64,000 nt of DNA from Renibacterium sp043789415 (lineage in GTDB: Bacteria > Actinomycetota > Actinomycetes > Actinomycetales > Micrococcaceae). This document shows positions 17,910 through 26,554 of the stretch, piece by piece; the stretch's first letter is position 1, and each line of letters begins with the position of its first letter. The notes under the pieces were generated by a model. It had not been told where the DNA came from. It saw only the letters and a list, made by a program, of their open reading frames with translations, and did not search any database. The position numbers and the translations under genes were made by a program. The stretch spans positions 806,001 through 870,000 of the forward strand of contig NZ_JBDLLW010000001.1 in NCBI RefSeq assembly GCF_043789415.1. Direction: 5' to 3'.

Positions 17910-17940
17910 TGCTCGGAGCGGCAGATTGCCGTTCCGAGCA
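17910..17940 (+). terminator. Hairpin after the amino-acid ABC operon
   Basis: TGCTCGGAGCGGCA at 17910-17923 pairs with TGCCGTTCCGAGCA ending at 17940 with one G-T position. It starts ten bases after the ATPase stop. There is no T-run, so it would be a weak intrinsic terminator by Gram-negative rules, although actinobacterial terminators often lack one. Confidence 0.55.
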
Positions 17941-18170
17941 TCCAAGAGGCCAGCGGTGTCGGAAATGCCAGTGCCCGGCGATCAGCGCCATCCATCGAGC
18001 CGACAAAATCGCGCTGAGTAACCATTCGGTGAAAACCAGATGAATATGCGCTCAAGCCCAGCAGCAAAAAAGCTTGTATTTCCGGGGATCTTTGGTAAAC
18101 AAGAGCGGTTTAGCTTCAGCATCGATGAGTATATTCAGGGCTGAGGAATGAGCTGAGGCCCTTTGGGGCT

Positions 18171-18200
18171 CTCGACGTCGGCCCGCGAGTTGACGTCGAG
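18171..18200. repeat. 9-bp inverted repeat ahead of the EEP-domain gene
   Basis: CTCGACGTC (18171-18179) and GACGTCGAG (18192-18200) are exact reverse complements separated by 12 bases, 51 bases before the start codon. It could be an operator or a leader hairpin. The rest of the 350-base gap 17901-18250 shows no supported gene; the minus-strand open frame there (18052-18354) overlaps the signal-peptide region and looks spurious. Confidence 0.45.
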
Positions 18201-18250
18201 CAGATACGACAAGGCTCAGGCATTCCGATCCGGTGATTTGAGAGGCACTG

Positions 18251-20167
18251 ATGCGTCGCTTTTCCCTAGCCCTGACGACCTTGCTGGTCCTGCTGTCCAG
18301 CCTTATTCTGTCCAATCTGATTGCGGAACCAGCCCGGGCAGCCAGTAGCGGCACTTTGCTGCTACAGAATCAAGTGCTCTGGGCCGGAGATGAACTGAAA
18401 TTCTCCTACACCACGGATTCGCCGGATGCGCTGAACTGGATCGGGCTCTATGACAAGCCCTCCGACGGCCCGAGCGATGAGAAGTATCACGCTCCTTCCA
18501 CCACCTGGCTGCGCGCGCCCGAAGCTTCCGGAACGCTCAGCATAAGCAGCGCGAAGCTCACCGCTGGCCACGATGTGGTGGCCTATTTCCTGGCCAAAGA
18601 CGGTTATAGCTGGCTCGCCCCGCCGGTGACCTTCCGGTTGAGCTACCCGAATGCCACCGGCGGCTTAGCGCTCTCGACGCCGAGCCCAGCAGTCGGTGAT
18701 GGCCTGACCTTCAGCTACCACACGGACCGGCCGAATCCGATGAACTGGATCGGTCTCTACGATCCGGCCAGCGGCGGCCCCAGCGATCAGAAGTTCCATG
18801 CCGCCTCCACTACCTGGCTGCGCGCGCCCGAGGCCTCCGGAACCATCACGATCCCTTCCGGTGCACTCAGTGACGGCCACGACGTCGCCGCCTATTTCCT
18901 GTATAACGACGGCTACAGCTGGCTCGCCCCGCCGGTGATCTTCCAACTCAAACCGCAGCCTCCTTTTGACGGCGGTCCGAGCGGACCGCACTGGGTCACC
19001 GATGCCTTCACCGCTGCACCGGTGAGTCCAGGCTCATCGGTTTCAATTCCTGTTTCCGGCTTGTGGTTCGGCAAAGACGATAAGCCGGTGGCCGCCCCGG
19101 TGCTGAGCAAAACCGGAGGGGACGGCTGGCTTTCGCTGGGCAGTGATGGAGTCATCACTGGGACATCCCCTGCCGCGAGGGAAGAGCCTTATCGAATTGA
19201 GCTGACAGCAGTCGCCGCGGACGGCACAGCCTCCCCGCTGAGCGTCGATGTTCCGGTCACTCGGCAGCAGCCTCCGCTGAAAACAGCGACTCTCAACGCG
19301 TGGGACGGCGGCAGCCATGTGAGCAACCCAGTGGAAAAGCTGGTGAAGACGATCCTCTTGAATCGAATCGATGTGCTGGCCCTTCAGGAATCGTCTGGCC
19401 TGGCTGCTAAAGTCGCCGGGCGACTGGGCTGGAACTCAACCGCAGAAACCGCTGGTTCAGCCTTCCTGAGTCATTTTCCGCTACAGAGCATTGCCTCGAC
19501 GATCAATTCACCGGCTACTAAGTCACCGGCAGCTCGGTCAGCCGCCGTCGAGTTGCCTGCCGCGCACGCCAGCCTAAAAGTCGCGGGCCGGAGCATCTCA
19601 CTCTGGTCCACCGCGCTGGACGAAACCGCTAGTGGTCCGGTTCTCGCCTGCGGAAAAGATGCACCGAACGCAGCTGGCTTGGTGGCCAAGGAAAAGACCA
19701 CCCAGCGATACGCGCAGGCTCAGTTGGTGAAAACCGCACTGGCTCCTGAACTGGCCGCTAAAAAACCGCTGATCCTGTTCGGTTCGCTGGCTTCACCGAG
19801 CGCTAGTGACTGGACTGCCGCGATCAACCGTTGCGATGTCGGCGCGGTGAATTGGCCGGTTCCCGCCACCTTCAGCAGCGCCGGGCTCAAGGATGCCTTT
19901 CGCACCCTGAATCCCGACCCAGCCAGCGAGCCAGGACTCAGCAACGCCGTCGTCGGCAATGCCGCCGTGCCCGACCGGGTCGACTACCTGATGTCGGCCG
20001 GACCGTTGCAAGTCCTTGAATCGCACACCCTGGTGGATGGCTTCCCGAAGCCACTGCCGGAGGTGCTGAACAACTCCTGGATCTCCGACCATGCGGCGGT
20101 AGTGGCGAGTTTCCAGTTGGGCTGCACCAAGCCCGCTCCGGCGTCCAATCCCCGGAGCTCCCACTAG
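18251..20167 (+). CDS. Exported multidomain EEP-fold (endonuclease/exonuclease/phosphatase) protein
   Basis: A 638-residue secreted protein. Residues 1-30 form a signal peptide ending EPARA. Two ~100-residue tandem repeats follow (about 33-130 and 131-230), each with NWIGLYD, STTWLRAPEASGT and GYSWLAPPV, a module seen in actinobacterial secreted phosphatases. An Ig-like segment (about 240-335) precedes an EEP domain starting LKTATLNAWDGG near residue 342. The EEP motifs ALQES, DRVDYLMS and ISDHAAVV are present, but the GDFN motif is GSLAS (about 514) and the NTHLD motif is STALDE, so two catalytic blocks are altered. It is followed closely by phospholipase C. Function may be binding or a changed phosphodiesterase; full activity is doubtful. 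Confidence 0.75.
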   Translation: MRRFSLALTTLLVLLSSLILSNLIAEPARAASSGTLLLQNQVLWAGDELKFSYTTDSPDALNWIGLYDKPSDGPSDEKYHAPSTTWLRAPEASGTLSISSAKLTAGHDVVAYFLAKDGYSWLAPPVTFRLSYPNATGGLALSTPSPAVGDGLTFSYHTDRPNPMNWIGLYDPASGGPSDQKFHAASTTWLRAPEASGTITIPSGALSDGHDVAAYFLYNDGYSWLAPPVIFQLKPQPPFDGGPSGPHWVTDAFTAAPVSPGSSVSIPVSGLWFGKDDKPVAAPVLSKTGGDGWLSLGSDGVITGTSPAAREEPYRIELTAVAADGTASPLSVDVPVTRQQPPLKTATLNAWDGGSHVSNPVEKLVKTILLNRIDVLALQESSGLAAKVAGRLGWNSTAETAGSAFLSHFPLQSIASTINSPATKSPAARSAAVELPAAHASLKVAGRSISLWSTALDETASGPVLACGKDAPNAAGLVAKEKTTQRYAQAQLVKTALAPELAAKKPLILFGSLASPSASDWTAAINRCDVGAVNWPVPATFSSAGLKDAFRTLNPDPASEPGLSNAVVGNAAVPDRVDYLMSAGPLQVLESHTLVDGFPKPLPEVLNNSWISDHAAVVASFQLGCTKPAPASNPRSSH

Positions 20168-20221
20168 CCGCTGCCCCTCTTCACCGTTGCTCAACCCGCC
20201 GATCAAGAAAGCCCAGAGACT

Positions 20222-22417
20222 ATGAGCAAGCAAAAGCCCGAACACCGCAATCCGAAGATCAGCTGGCCGGAGAAACCGCTGGCGGCGCCCCCCTTGGCCC
20301 CCGAGCTGACCCATGACACCGACGTCCCCACTGGAGTCAGCCGACGCTCACTGCTCGCGCTCGGCGCGGCGGCGATCTCCGCCGGGGTCGCCGGAGTGCA
20401 AGCGATCCAGCAGGCCTCGCCCGCCGATGCTGCCGTGTCCGGCGCCGCAGTTTCCAGCGCCGCTGGCCCGCAGACCGCCCCGCTGACCGGAACCCTCAAG
20501 GACGTCAAGCACGTGGTGATCCTGATGCAGGAGAACCGCTCCTTCGATCACTACTACGGCAGCTTGGCAGGCGTCCGGGGCTTCAGCGATCAGCAGGGCC
20601 TCGAGCTGCCTCCCGCAGGGTCGTTCAAAGGTGGCAGCGTCTTCAATCAGCCGGCTGCTTCGCGCTCCGACGGCGGAGCTCTACTGCCTTTCCACCTGGA
20701 CTCGTCAAAATACAATGCGCAAAACGCCGGAGGGCTGGACCACAGCTGGTCAGGCGGGCATTCGGCCTGGAATAAGGGGGCCTGGAACCGCTGGGTGGAC
20801 AGCAAATCACCGCAGACCATGGGCTACTTCACTCGGGACGATCTGCCTTACCACTATGCGCTGGCGGATTCCTTTACCATCTGCGATCACTATTTCTGCT
20901 CTGTCACCGGCCCCACCACGCCGAACAGGCTCTACCAATGGTCGGGCACCGTCAATGCCGCCGGGGGTAAGGGCGGCCCCGCGATCAGCAACCCGGCGGA
21001 CTACAACGCGGTCTACTCCTGGGGCACCTACGGCGAGGAACTCGAAAAAGCCGGTAAGAGCTGGAAGACCTACGCCAATGACGAAGTGGGCGATTCAGGT
21101 CTGCACCCCTATGTCGGCGACTACGGTGACAACCCGCTGTGGCTGTTCCAGGCCTACCACGACTCGCTGAACTCCTCGGATCCGGCGAAGCGCAAGCTCG
21201 CGGAACACGGTGGCTTGCACGATGGCTGGAAAGCCGACTCCGGCAAGGGACTGGACGTCAACTATTTGCTCCGCGATTTCGGTGCGGACTGCGCCGCAGG
21301 AACCCTCCCCGAGGTCAGCTATGTGGTGGCGCCCTATGGCTGGTGCGAGCACCCCGCTGCCAGCCCGGATTACGGAGCGCATTTCACCAACGCGGTAGTG
21401 CAAGCCATCCTGAGCAACGACCAGACCTGGCGCAACACCGTACTGCTGATCAACTACGACGAGAACGACGGCTATTTCGACCACGTTGTGCCGCCGATGC
21501 CGGAAGCCGGGACACCCGATGAATTCGTCCAAGGACTGCCGATCGGCTTGGGCGTCCGAGTGCCTATGACGGTAGTCTCGCCGTGGAGCCGCGGCGGCTG
21601 GGTCAATTCACAGGTCTTCGACCACACCTCAGTAATCCGCTTTCTGGAGACCTGGAGCGGAGTGCAGGATAAGAACATCTCAGCCTGGCGGCGTTCCATC
21701 TGCGGCGATCTGAGCAGTTGCTTCGACTTCAAGAACCCGGATTTCAAGATCCCTGAGCTGCCGGATACCGCACCGCTGGTGGCTGCCGCTGACGCGGATC
21801 GCAGCAAACCAGGCATCAAGATCCCCGCCACAGGGCAGCAGCAAATGCCCTCACAGGAGTCAGGCAAAAAGCACCGGCGGCCTATCCCCTATGCGCAGAA
21901 TGCCACCATCCAGATCAACCGGGCCACCGGAGTGATCGATGTCTCGCTGAGCAATGAGGGTTCCAGCGCAGTCTCCATGGCGGTCTATCCCAATGTCCGC
22001 TTGCCTTTCCAGGCGACTCCTTTCGACGTCGTCAAAGGCAAGCCGCGTAACTACAGCTGGCCCGCCGCGAGCACCGATGGTCGCTACGATCTGAGCGTCT
22101 ATGGCCCTGATCGCTTCATTCGCAGATTCGCCGGCACCGTGGTCTCCGGGACCGCGACGGATATCCCGCTGCCGCAGGTCAATGCGCAGCTGCTGCCCGG
22201 CGGCGGGCTGCGATTGACGCTCTCCAACTCGGGCACCCCCGGGGTCAGGTTCACGCTGCAAGCCAATGACTTCGTGACCCGTCAGGAGGAGATCTGGGTG
22301 GCGGGCGGCTCCAACAAAACCGTGGACTGGACCTTGCTCGACGGGTACTACGATGTGATCGTGACCGCAAACACCGGGAATAGCTTCCGCTACCGCTTCG
22401 CGGGCAACGCCAGCTGA
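20222..22417 (+). CDS. Secreted phospholipase C, phosphocholine-specific family
   Basis: A 731-residue exported phosphoesterase. The N-terminus carries a Tat signal (SRRSLLALGAAAIS) after an unusually long, Pro/Lys-rich n-region of ~40 residues. The catalytic domain has the family motif VVILMQENRSFDHYYGS near residue 100 and DENDGYFDHVVPPMPE near 420. The C-terminal third contains two immunoglobulin-like DUF756 repeats (INRATGVIDVSLSN..., and ...INVQLLPGGGLRLTLSN-like with NDFVTRQEEIWVAGG). Family enzymes hydrolyse phosphatidylcholine or sphingomyelin outside the cell. It follows the EEP gene by 54 bases on the same strand, so the two may be co-expressed. Confidence 0.88.
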   Translation: MSKQKPEHRNPKISWPEKPLAAPPLAPELTHDTDVPTGVSRRSLLALGAAAISAGVAGVQAIQQASPADAAVSGAAVSSAAGPQTAPLTGTLKDVKHVVILMQENRSFDHYYGSLAGVRGFSDQQGLELPPAGSFKGGSVFNQPAASRSDGGALLPFHLDSSKYNAQNAGGLDHSWSGGHSAWNKGAWNRWVDSKSPQTMGYFTRDDLPYHYALADSFTICDHYFCSVTGPTTPNRLYQWSGTVNAAGGKGGPAISNPADYNAVYSWGTYGEELEKAGKSWKTYANDEVGDSGLHPYVGDYGDNPLWLFQAYHDSLNSSDPAKRKLAEHGGLHDGWKADSGKGLDVNYLLRDFGADCAAGTLPEVSYVVAPYGWCEHPAASPDYGAHFTNAVVQAILSNDQTWRNTVLLINYDENDGYFDHVVPPMPEAGTPDEFVQGLPIGLGVRVPMTVVSPWSRGGWVNSQVFDHTSVIRFLETWSGVQDKNISAWRRSICGDLSSCFDFKNPDFKIPELPDTAPLVAAADADRSKPGIKIPATGQQQMPSQESGKKHRRPIPYAQNATIQINRATGVIDVSLSNEGSSAVSMAVYPNVRLPFQATPFDVVKGKPRNYSWPAASTDGRYDLSVYGPDRFIRRFAGTVVSGTATDIPLPQVNAQLLPGGGLRLTLSNSGTPGVRFTLQANDFVTRQEEIWVAGGSNKTVDWTLLDGYYDVIVTANTGNSFRYRFAGNAS

Positions 22418-22480
22418 ATCCGCACAGTCAGTTGCGCACAGCTGGCGGCCCTGAATTGATCGTCCTGCTGAAAGGCCGCT

Positions 22481-23026
22481 TTGAGCCCAGAACCGAAGCC
22501 TGAATCTCGGGCTGTCCAGATTGTCCAACTGAATGCCGCTGCGCTGGCGGCTCTGGCCGCGAACGATCTGGAAGCCGCGAACCGGCATTCACCGGTGCCG
22601 CTGGGCCCCTTCTTCGTCTCGACGAACCAGGACGCCGGCAGGCAGAACACAGTCTGGCAGCGGCGCAGCCGGCAGATCCTCGAAGATCCCGCCTCTGCCG
22701 GGTGGATCACCGGAGTGATCTGGGACGTCGAACGCCAGCTTGCGGTGGGCCGTGCCGGTTATCATGGCCCGCCGGACGAACACGGCATGGTGGAGGTTGG
22801 CTACGAGATCGACGTCGAATTGCGGCGCCAGGGCTACGCCCGAGCCGCTTTCGAAAAGCTTCTGCAAAGAGCTCGGGAAGAGCCCGAGGTCCGGGTACTC
22901 CGGGCAACTATCGCTCCGGAGAACGAAGCCTCCTACCGGTTAGTGAGCCAGTACGGCTTAGTGAAAGTCGGCGAGCAATGGGACGAAGAAGATGGCCTGG
23001 AGATCGTTTACGAGTTAGAACTCTGA
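22481..23026 (+). CDS. GNAT-family N-acetyltransferase
   Basis: A 181-residue acetyltransferase of the RimJ-like group. The acetyl-CoA loop appears as RRQGYARAAFEKLL, preceded by EVGYEIDVEL and followed by ATIAPENEASYRLVSQYGLVKVGEQWDEEDG, which is the usual beta5-alpha4 region. The start is TTG at 22481, the only plausible one in frame before the conserved core. The N-terminal ~35 residues are not typical. It lies 63 bases after the phospholipase C gene on the same strand and could be read from that message. The substrate cannot be inferred. Confidence 0.82.
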   Translation: MSPEPKPESRAVQIVQLNAAALAALAANDLEAANRHSPVPLGPFFVSTNQDAGRQNTVWQRRSRQILEDPASAGWITGVIWDVERQLAVGRAGYHGPPDEHGMVEVGYEIDVELRRQGYARAAFEKLLQRAREEPEVRVLRATIAPENEASYRLVSQYGLVKVGEQWDEEDGLEIVYELEL

Positions 23027-23084
23027 AGGACCTCTGGCTGCTGGATGACCGCCGAGGGTGAGTCACTCGGATGCCTGAAACCCG

Positions 23085-24437
23085 CTAAGCAGCCAGCGCC
23101 GATGCCGCAGCCTCAGCGGCTGCCGGGAGCGCCTCAATAATCCGGTTCATCGCGGCATCGTCGTGCGCCGCCGAGAGGAACCAGGCTTCGAACACCGAGG
23201 GCGGTAAGTACACTCCGGAGTCGAGCATGGAGTGGAAGAACGGCGCGTAGCGGAAGGCCTGCTGGCTCTGGGCCTGGGCATAGTCCCGCACCTCTGAGAC
23301 GCCGAAAGCAACCGAGAAGAGATTGCCAGCCCGCTGGATCGAATGCTGCACACCCACCGCGTCCAGAGCTTCAGAAAGCGCACTGGAAAGCTGCAAGGAG
23401 CGAGCGTCCACGGTGGCATAGACCTCCGCGGTCGCCGCTTTGAGCGTCGCCACTCCGGCCGCCATCGCCACCGGGTTCCCACTCAGTGTCCCTGCCTGAT
23501 AGACCGGGCCGAGCGGAGCCAAGTACTCCATCACGTCGGCCCGTCCCCCGAGTGCGGCAGTGGGCAGTCCGCCGCCGATCACTTTGCCGAAGGTGAGCAG
23601 ATCCGGCGTCCAACCGCCCTCCTCGGCGCTGCTCAAGCCCCAGTAGCCAGCTGGACCGACCCGGAACCCGGTGAGCACTTCGTCGAGGATCAGTAACGCG
23701 CCGTGTTCCTGGGTGATCTCGGCCAGCCCGGCATTGAAACCCGCAGCCGGAGTCACCACGCCCATATTCGCCGGAGCCGCCTCGGTGATCACCGCGGCGA
23801 TCCGCGGGCCGTGCACCGCAAAGACCTCGCGCACGGCGTCCAGATCGTTATAGGGCAGCACCAGGGTCTCCGCGGCGGTGGCCGCCGTCACCCCAGCTGA
23901 GCCCGGCATTGCCAGCGTGGCCAAACCTGAGCCAGCCGCGGCCAGCAGGCCGTCCACGTGGCCGTGATAGCAGCCCGCGAACTTCACCACCAGCTCGCGC
24001 CCGGTGAAGCCCCGGGCCAGCCGCACCGCCGTCATGGTCGCCTCGGTGCCGGTGGAGACCATCCGGAGCCTTTCGACGGCGGAGACCCGCCCCCGGACCA
24101 GCTCAGCGAGTTCGGCTTCATCGGGAGTGGAAGCGCCGAAGGAGAGTCCGCGATCCACCGCGGCGTGCACCGCGGCCAGCACCTCGGGGTGCGCGTGCCC
24201 CAGCAGCGCGGGGCCCCAGGAACAGACCAGATCGACGTAGTCCCGGCCGTCGGCGTCGTGCAGATAGGCACCTCGCGCCGACGTGATGAACCTCGGAGTA
24301 CCGCCGACCGAGCCAAAGGCGCGCACCGGGGAGTTCACCCCGCCGGGCATCAGGGTCTGGGCACGGGCGAAAAGCTCTGCTGAACTGGTCGTAGGAGTTT
24401 TGGTCGTAGAAGTTTTGGTCGTAGAAGTTCTGCTCAT
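23085..24437 (-). CDS. hemL: Glutamate-1-semialdehyde 2,1-aminomutase
   Basis: A 450-residue PLP enzyme that converts glutamate-1-semialdehyde to 5-aminolevulinate, second step after HemA. The PLP lysine is in LLTFGKVIGGGLP, with LLILDEVLTGFRVG carrying the cofactor Asp. The start ATG at 24437 has AGAAGGA upstream; the longer frame to 24683 is inside the neighbouring gene and is rejected. Codons 3-17 are a tandem repeat (TSTTK-TSTTK-TPTTS) encoded by three 15-bp units, not normally part of the enzyme. It is the last gene of the minus-strand heme operon, 20 bases after the LLM gene. Confidence 0.95.
   Translation of the reverse strand: MSRTSTTKTSTTKTPTTSSAELFARAQTLMPGGVNSPVRAFGSVGGTPRFITSARGAYLHDADGRDYVDLVCSWGPALLGHAHPEVLAAVHAAVDRGLSFGASTPDEAELAELVRGRVSAVERLRMVSTGTEATMTAVRLARGFTGRELVVKFAGCYHGHVDGLLAAAGSGLATLAMPGSAGVTAATAAETLVLPYNDLDAVREVFAVHGPRIAAVITEAAPANMGVVTPAAGFNAGLAEITQEHGALLILDEVLTGFRVGPAGYWGLSSAEEGGWTPDLLTFGKVIGGGLPTAALGGRADVMEYLAPLGPVYQAGTLSGNPVAMAAGVATLKAATAEVYATVDARSLQLSSALSEALDAVGVQHSIQRAGNLFSVAFGVSEVRDYAQAQSQQAFRYAPFFHSMLDSGVYLPPSVFEAWFLSAAHDDAAMNRIIEALPAAAEAAASALAA
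24387..24431. repeat. 15-bp x 3 tandem repeat inside hemL start
   Basis: Units at 24387-24401, 24402-24416 and 24417-24431 follow GGTCGTAGRAGTTYT with at most two differences. The frame is kept, adding Thr/Ser/Lys residues at the N-terminus of HemL. Confidence 0.85.
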
Positions 24438-24457
24438 GGGTGTTCTGTGTCCTTCTT

Positions 24458-25576
24458 CTATTTCGGCTCTGGGCGGGGCGAATCCGCGGCTAGTAGCTCG
24501 GCGACCCGGGGTGCCACCTGGCTGCCGAAGAGCTCGATTGAGCGCATCATGGCTTGGTGCGGCAAGGTGCCGTTGCTGTACTTCAGATCGAAGCGATCGA
24601 CACCAAGATTCCGTTTCAGCAGCGCGATCTTCTGCGCCACTGTTTCCGGGGAACCGACATAGAGCGCGCCTTCCGGGCCGCACATCTCCTCGAAATCCGC
24701 CCGGCTGCCCGGGCCCCAGCCGCGTTCCGCGCCGATCTTGTTCCGGCTGAGGATCCAGTGCGGGAAGAACTCATCCCGCGCCTGCTGGTCGGTCTGTGCC
24801 AGATATCCCGGCGAGTGAGTGGCGATTTGCTGCATCGGGTGACCGTATTTGCTCATCGCCTCCCGGTAGAGCTCCACCAGAGGGGCGAAGGCCCGAGGCT
24901 GACCGCCGATGATGGCGAAGATGATCGGGTAACCGTAATGCGCGCAGCGAATCACCGATTCAGGCGTGCCGCCGACGCCGATCCAGGTCGGCAATAGATG
25001 CTTCTCCAGGGTCGGGTAGGCTTTCAGACCGCTGATCCCCGGCCTGCTCCGGCCTTCCCAGTGCATCGGCTTCTGCGAACGGGCCTGGTCGAAGAGCTCT
25101 AGCTTCTCTTCGAAGAGCAACTCGTAATCGTCCAGGTCGAGGCCGAAGAGCGGGAAGGATTCAATAAAGGAACCCCGCCCCAGCATCACCTCAGCCCGGC
25201 CATCGGAGAGCGCATCGACGGTGGAGAAACGCTGGAAGACCCGAATTGGATCATCCGAGCTCAAAACCGTGACGGCGGAGCCCAGCCGGATCCGCTCGGT
25301 ACGGGCTGCCGCAGCAGCCAAGAAGACCTCAGGGGCTGAAACCGCGAAATCCGCCCGGTGGTGCTCCCCCACCCCAAAGGACTGCAGGCCCAGGGCATCA
25401 GCCAATTCGGCTTGCTCCAGTAACTGCCGGAGCACCTGGGCGGCGGGCAGCGGCTGACCCTGCTCATCGAGCCCGATATCGCCGAAGGTGTTCAGCCCGA
25501 GCAGGATCTGATCCGCGGCCACGGGCGCGGTGGGGTTCACCGGCACATTCGTCTCCTCTGTCATCTCGTTGGTCAT
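24458..25576 (-). CDS. LLM-class flavin-dependent oxidoreductase
   Basis: A 372-residue luciferase-like TIM-barrel protein. Typical features are LGLQSFGVGEHHRADFAVSAPEVFLAAAAARTERIRLGSAVTVLSSDDPIRVFQRFSTVDALSDGR split over beta strands 1-4 (GVGEHHRADF and SDGRAEVMLGRGSF are the key pieces), and GGTPESV in the FMN-binding half. Family members use FMN/F420-type flavins to oxidise diverse substrates; none can be assigned. Its ATG directly abuts the hemB stop (no gap), so it is firmly inside the heme operon between hemB and hemL. Whether it has any role in heme metabolism is unknown. Confidence 0.88.
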   Translation of the reverse strand: MTNEMTEETNVPVNPTAPVAADQILLGLNTFGDIGLDEQGQPLPAAQVLRQLLEQAELADALGLQSFGVGEHHRADFAVSAPEVFLAAAAARTERIRLGSAVTVLSSDDPIRVFQRFSTVDALSDGRAEVMLGRGSFIESFPLFGLDLDDYELLFEEKLELFDQARSQKPMHWEGRSRPGISGLKAYPTLEKHLLPTWIGVGGTPESVIRCAHYGYPIIFAIIGGQPRAFAPLVELYREAMSKYGHPMQQIATHSPGYLAQTDQQARDEFFPHWILSRNKIGAERGWGPGSRADFEEMCGPEGALYVGSPETVAQKIALLKRNLGVDRFDLKYSNGTLPHQAMMRSIELFGSQVAPRVAELLAADSPRPEPK

Positions 25577-26554
25577 CTACTCAGCCAGCCATTCGGCCAG
25601 TTCAACGGCCCAGTAAGTGAGGATCGAATCGGCTCCGGCGCGCTTGATGCTCAGCACGGATTCCTGAATCGCCGCCCGGCGGTCGATCCAGCCATTGGCC
25701 GCGGCTGCCTCGATCATCGCGTACTCACCGGAGATCTGGTAGGCAGCAACCGGCACCGGCGACATTGCGGCAACATCGGCCAAGATGTCCAGGTAGCTCA
25801 TCGCCGGTTTCACCATCACCAGATCGGCACCCTCTTCGAGGTCCAGCTCAACCTCCAGAAGTGCCTCACGCCGATTGGCGGCATCCATCTGGTAGGTTCG
25901 GCGGTCTCCCTTGAGGCTCGAATCGACGGCGTCCCGGAAGGGACCGTAGAAGGCCGAGGCGTACTTCGCGGCGTAGGCCAGCACTCCGGTCTCCTGGAAT
26001 CCGGCGGCGTCCAGAGCCTGACGGATCACCGCAACTTGTCCGTCCATCATGCCGGAAGGTCCGAGCAGATGCGCTCCGGCCTGAGCCTGGGCCACGGCCA
26101 TCTGCGCATAGATCTCCAGGCTCGCGTCGTTGTCCACCCGGCCTTGATCATCCAGCACGCCGCAGTGGCCGTGATCGGTGAACTCGTCAAGGCAGAGATC
26201 GCTCATCACCACGATCTCTTCGCCGACTTCGGCTCGGACTTCGCGGATCGACCGGTTCAGGATGCCGTTTTCCTCGAGCGCCGCGCTGCCCACCGCATCG
26301 CGCTCGGCGGGAATCCCGAACAGCATGATGCCGCCGAGGCCGAGCTCAGCCGCTCGAGCGGCGGCCCGGCGCAACGAGTCGGAGCTGTGCTGCACCACTC
26401 CGGGCATTGAAGCGATCGGCTGAGGCTCGCTGAGCGTTTCCTTGACGAAGAGCGGCAGAATCAGATCGGCGGGGTGCACCCGGTATTCAGCCGCGAGACG
26501 CCGCATCGCTGGGGTGCTTCGCAGCCGTCGCGGCCGATGCGAGGGGAAACTCAT
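25577..26554 (-). CDS. hemB: Delta-aminolevulinic acid dehydratase (porphobilinogen synthase)
   Basis: A 325-residue enzyme that joins two 5-aminolevulinates into porphobilinogen. The two Schiff-base lysines are in YAAKYASAFYGP and MVKPAMSYLD. The metal-site segment reads DLCLDEFTDHGHCG: the first and third cysteines of the zinc triad are present, but the middle one is Asp, a mixed zinc/magnesium type. The segment RRTYQMDAANRREAL is the active-site lid. The start overlaps the hemD stop by ATGA (26551-26554). Confidence 0.96.
   Translation of the reverse strand: MSFPSHRPRRLRSTPAMRRLAAEYRVHPADLILPLFVKETLSEPQPIASMPGVVQHSSDSLRRAAARAAELGLGGIMLFGIPAERDAVGSAALEENGILNRSIREVRAEVGEEIVVMSDLCLDEFTDHGHCGVLDDQGRVDNDASLEIYAQMAVAQAQAGAHLLGPSGMMDGQVAVIRQALDAAGFQETGVLAYAAKYASAFYGPFRDAVDSSLKGDRRTYQMDAANRREALLEVELDLEEGADLVMVKPAMSYLDILADVAAMSPVPVAAYQISGEYAMIEAAAANGWIDRRAAIQESVLSIKRAGADSILTYWAVELAEWLAE

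Noticed and set aside
18025..18050. Possible PHO box (GGTGAAAACCAGATGAAT) ahead of the phosphoesterase genes
   Set aside because: It resembles paired GGTGAAC-type repeats only loosely, with wrong bases in the second half; phosphate control of the phospholipase remains unproved.
18052..18354. Minus-strand 100-codon frame between the ABC operon and the EEP gene
   Set aside because: It overlaps the EEP signal peptide, has no family resemblance and no ribosome-binding site; it is the shadow of the plus-strand gene.
24438..24683. Upstream extension of hemL to 24683
   Set aside because: The added 82 residues overlap the LLM gene and have no similarity to the enzyme; the ATG at 24437 has a good ribosome-binding site.
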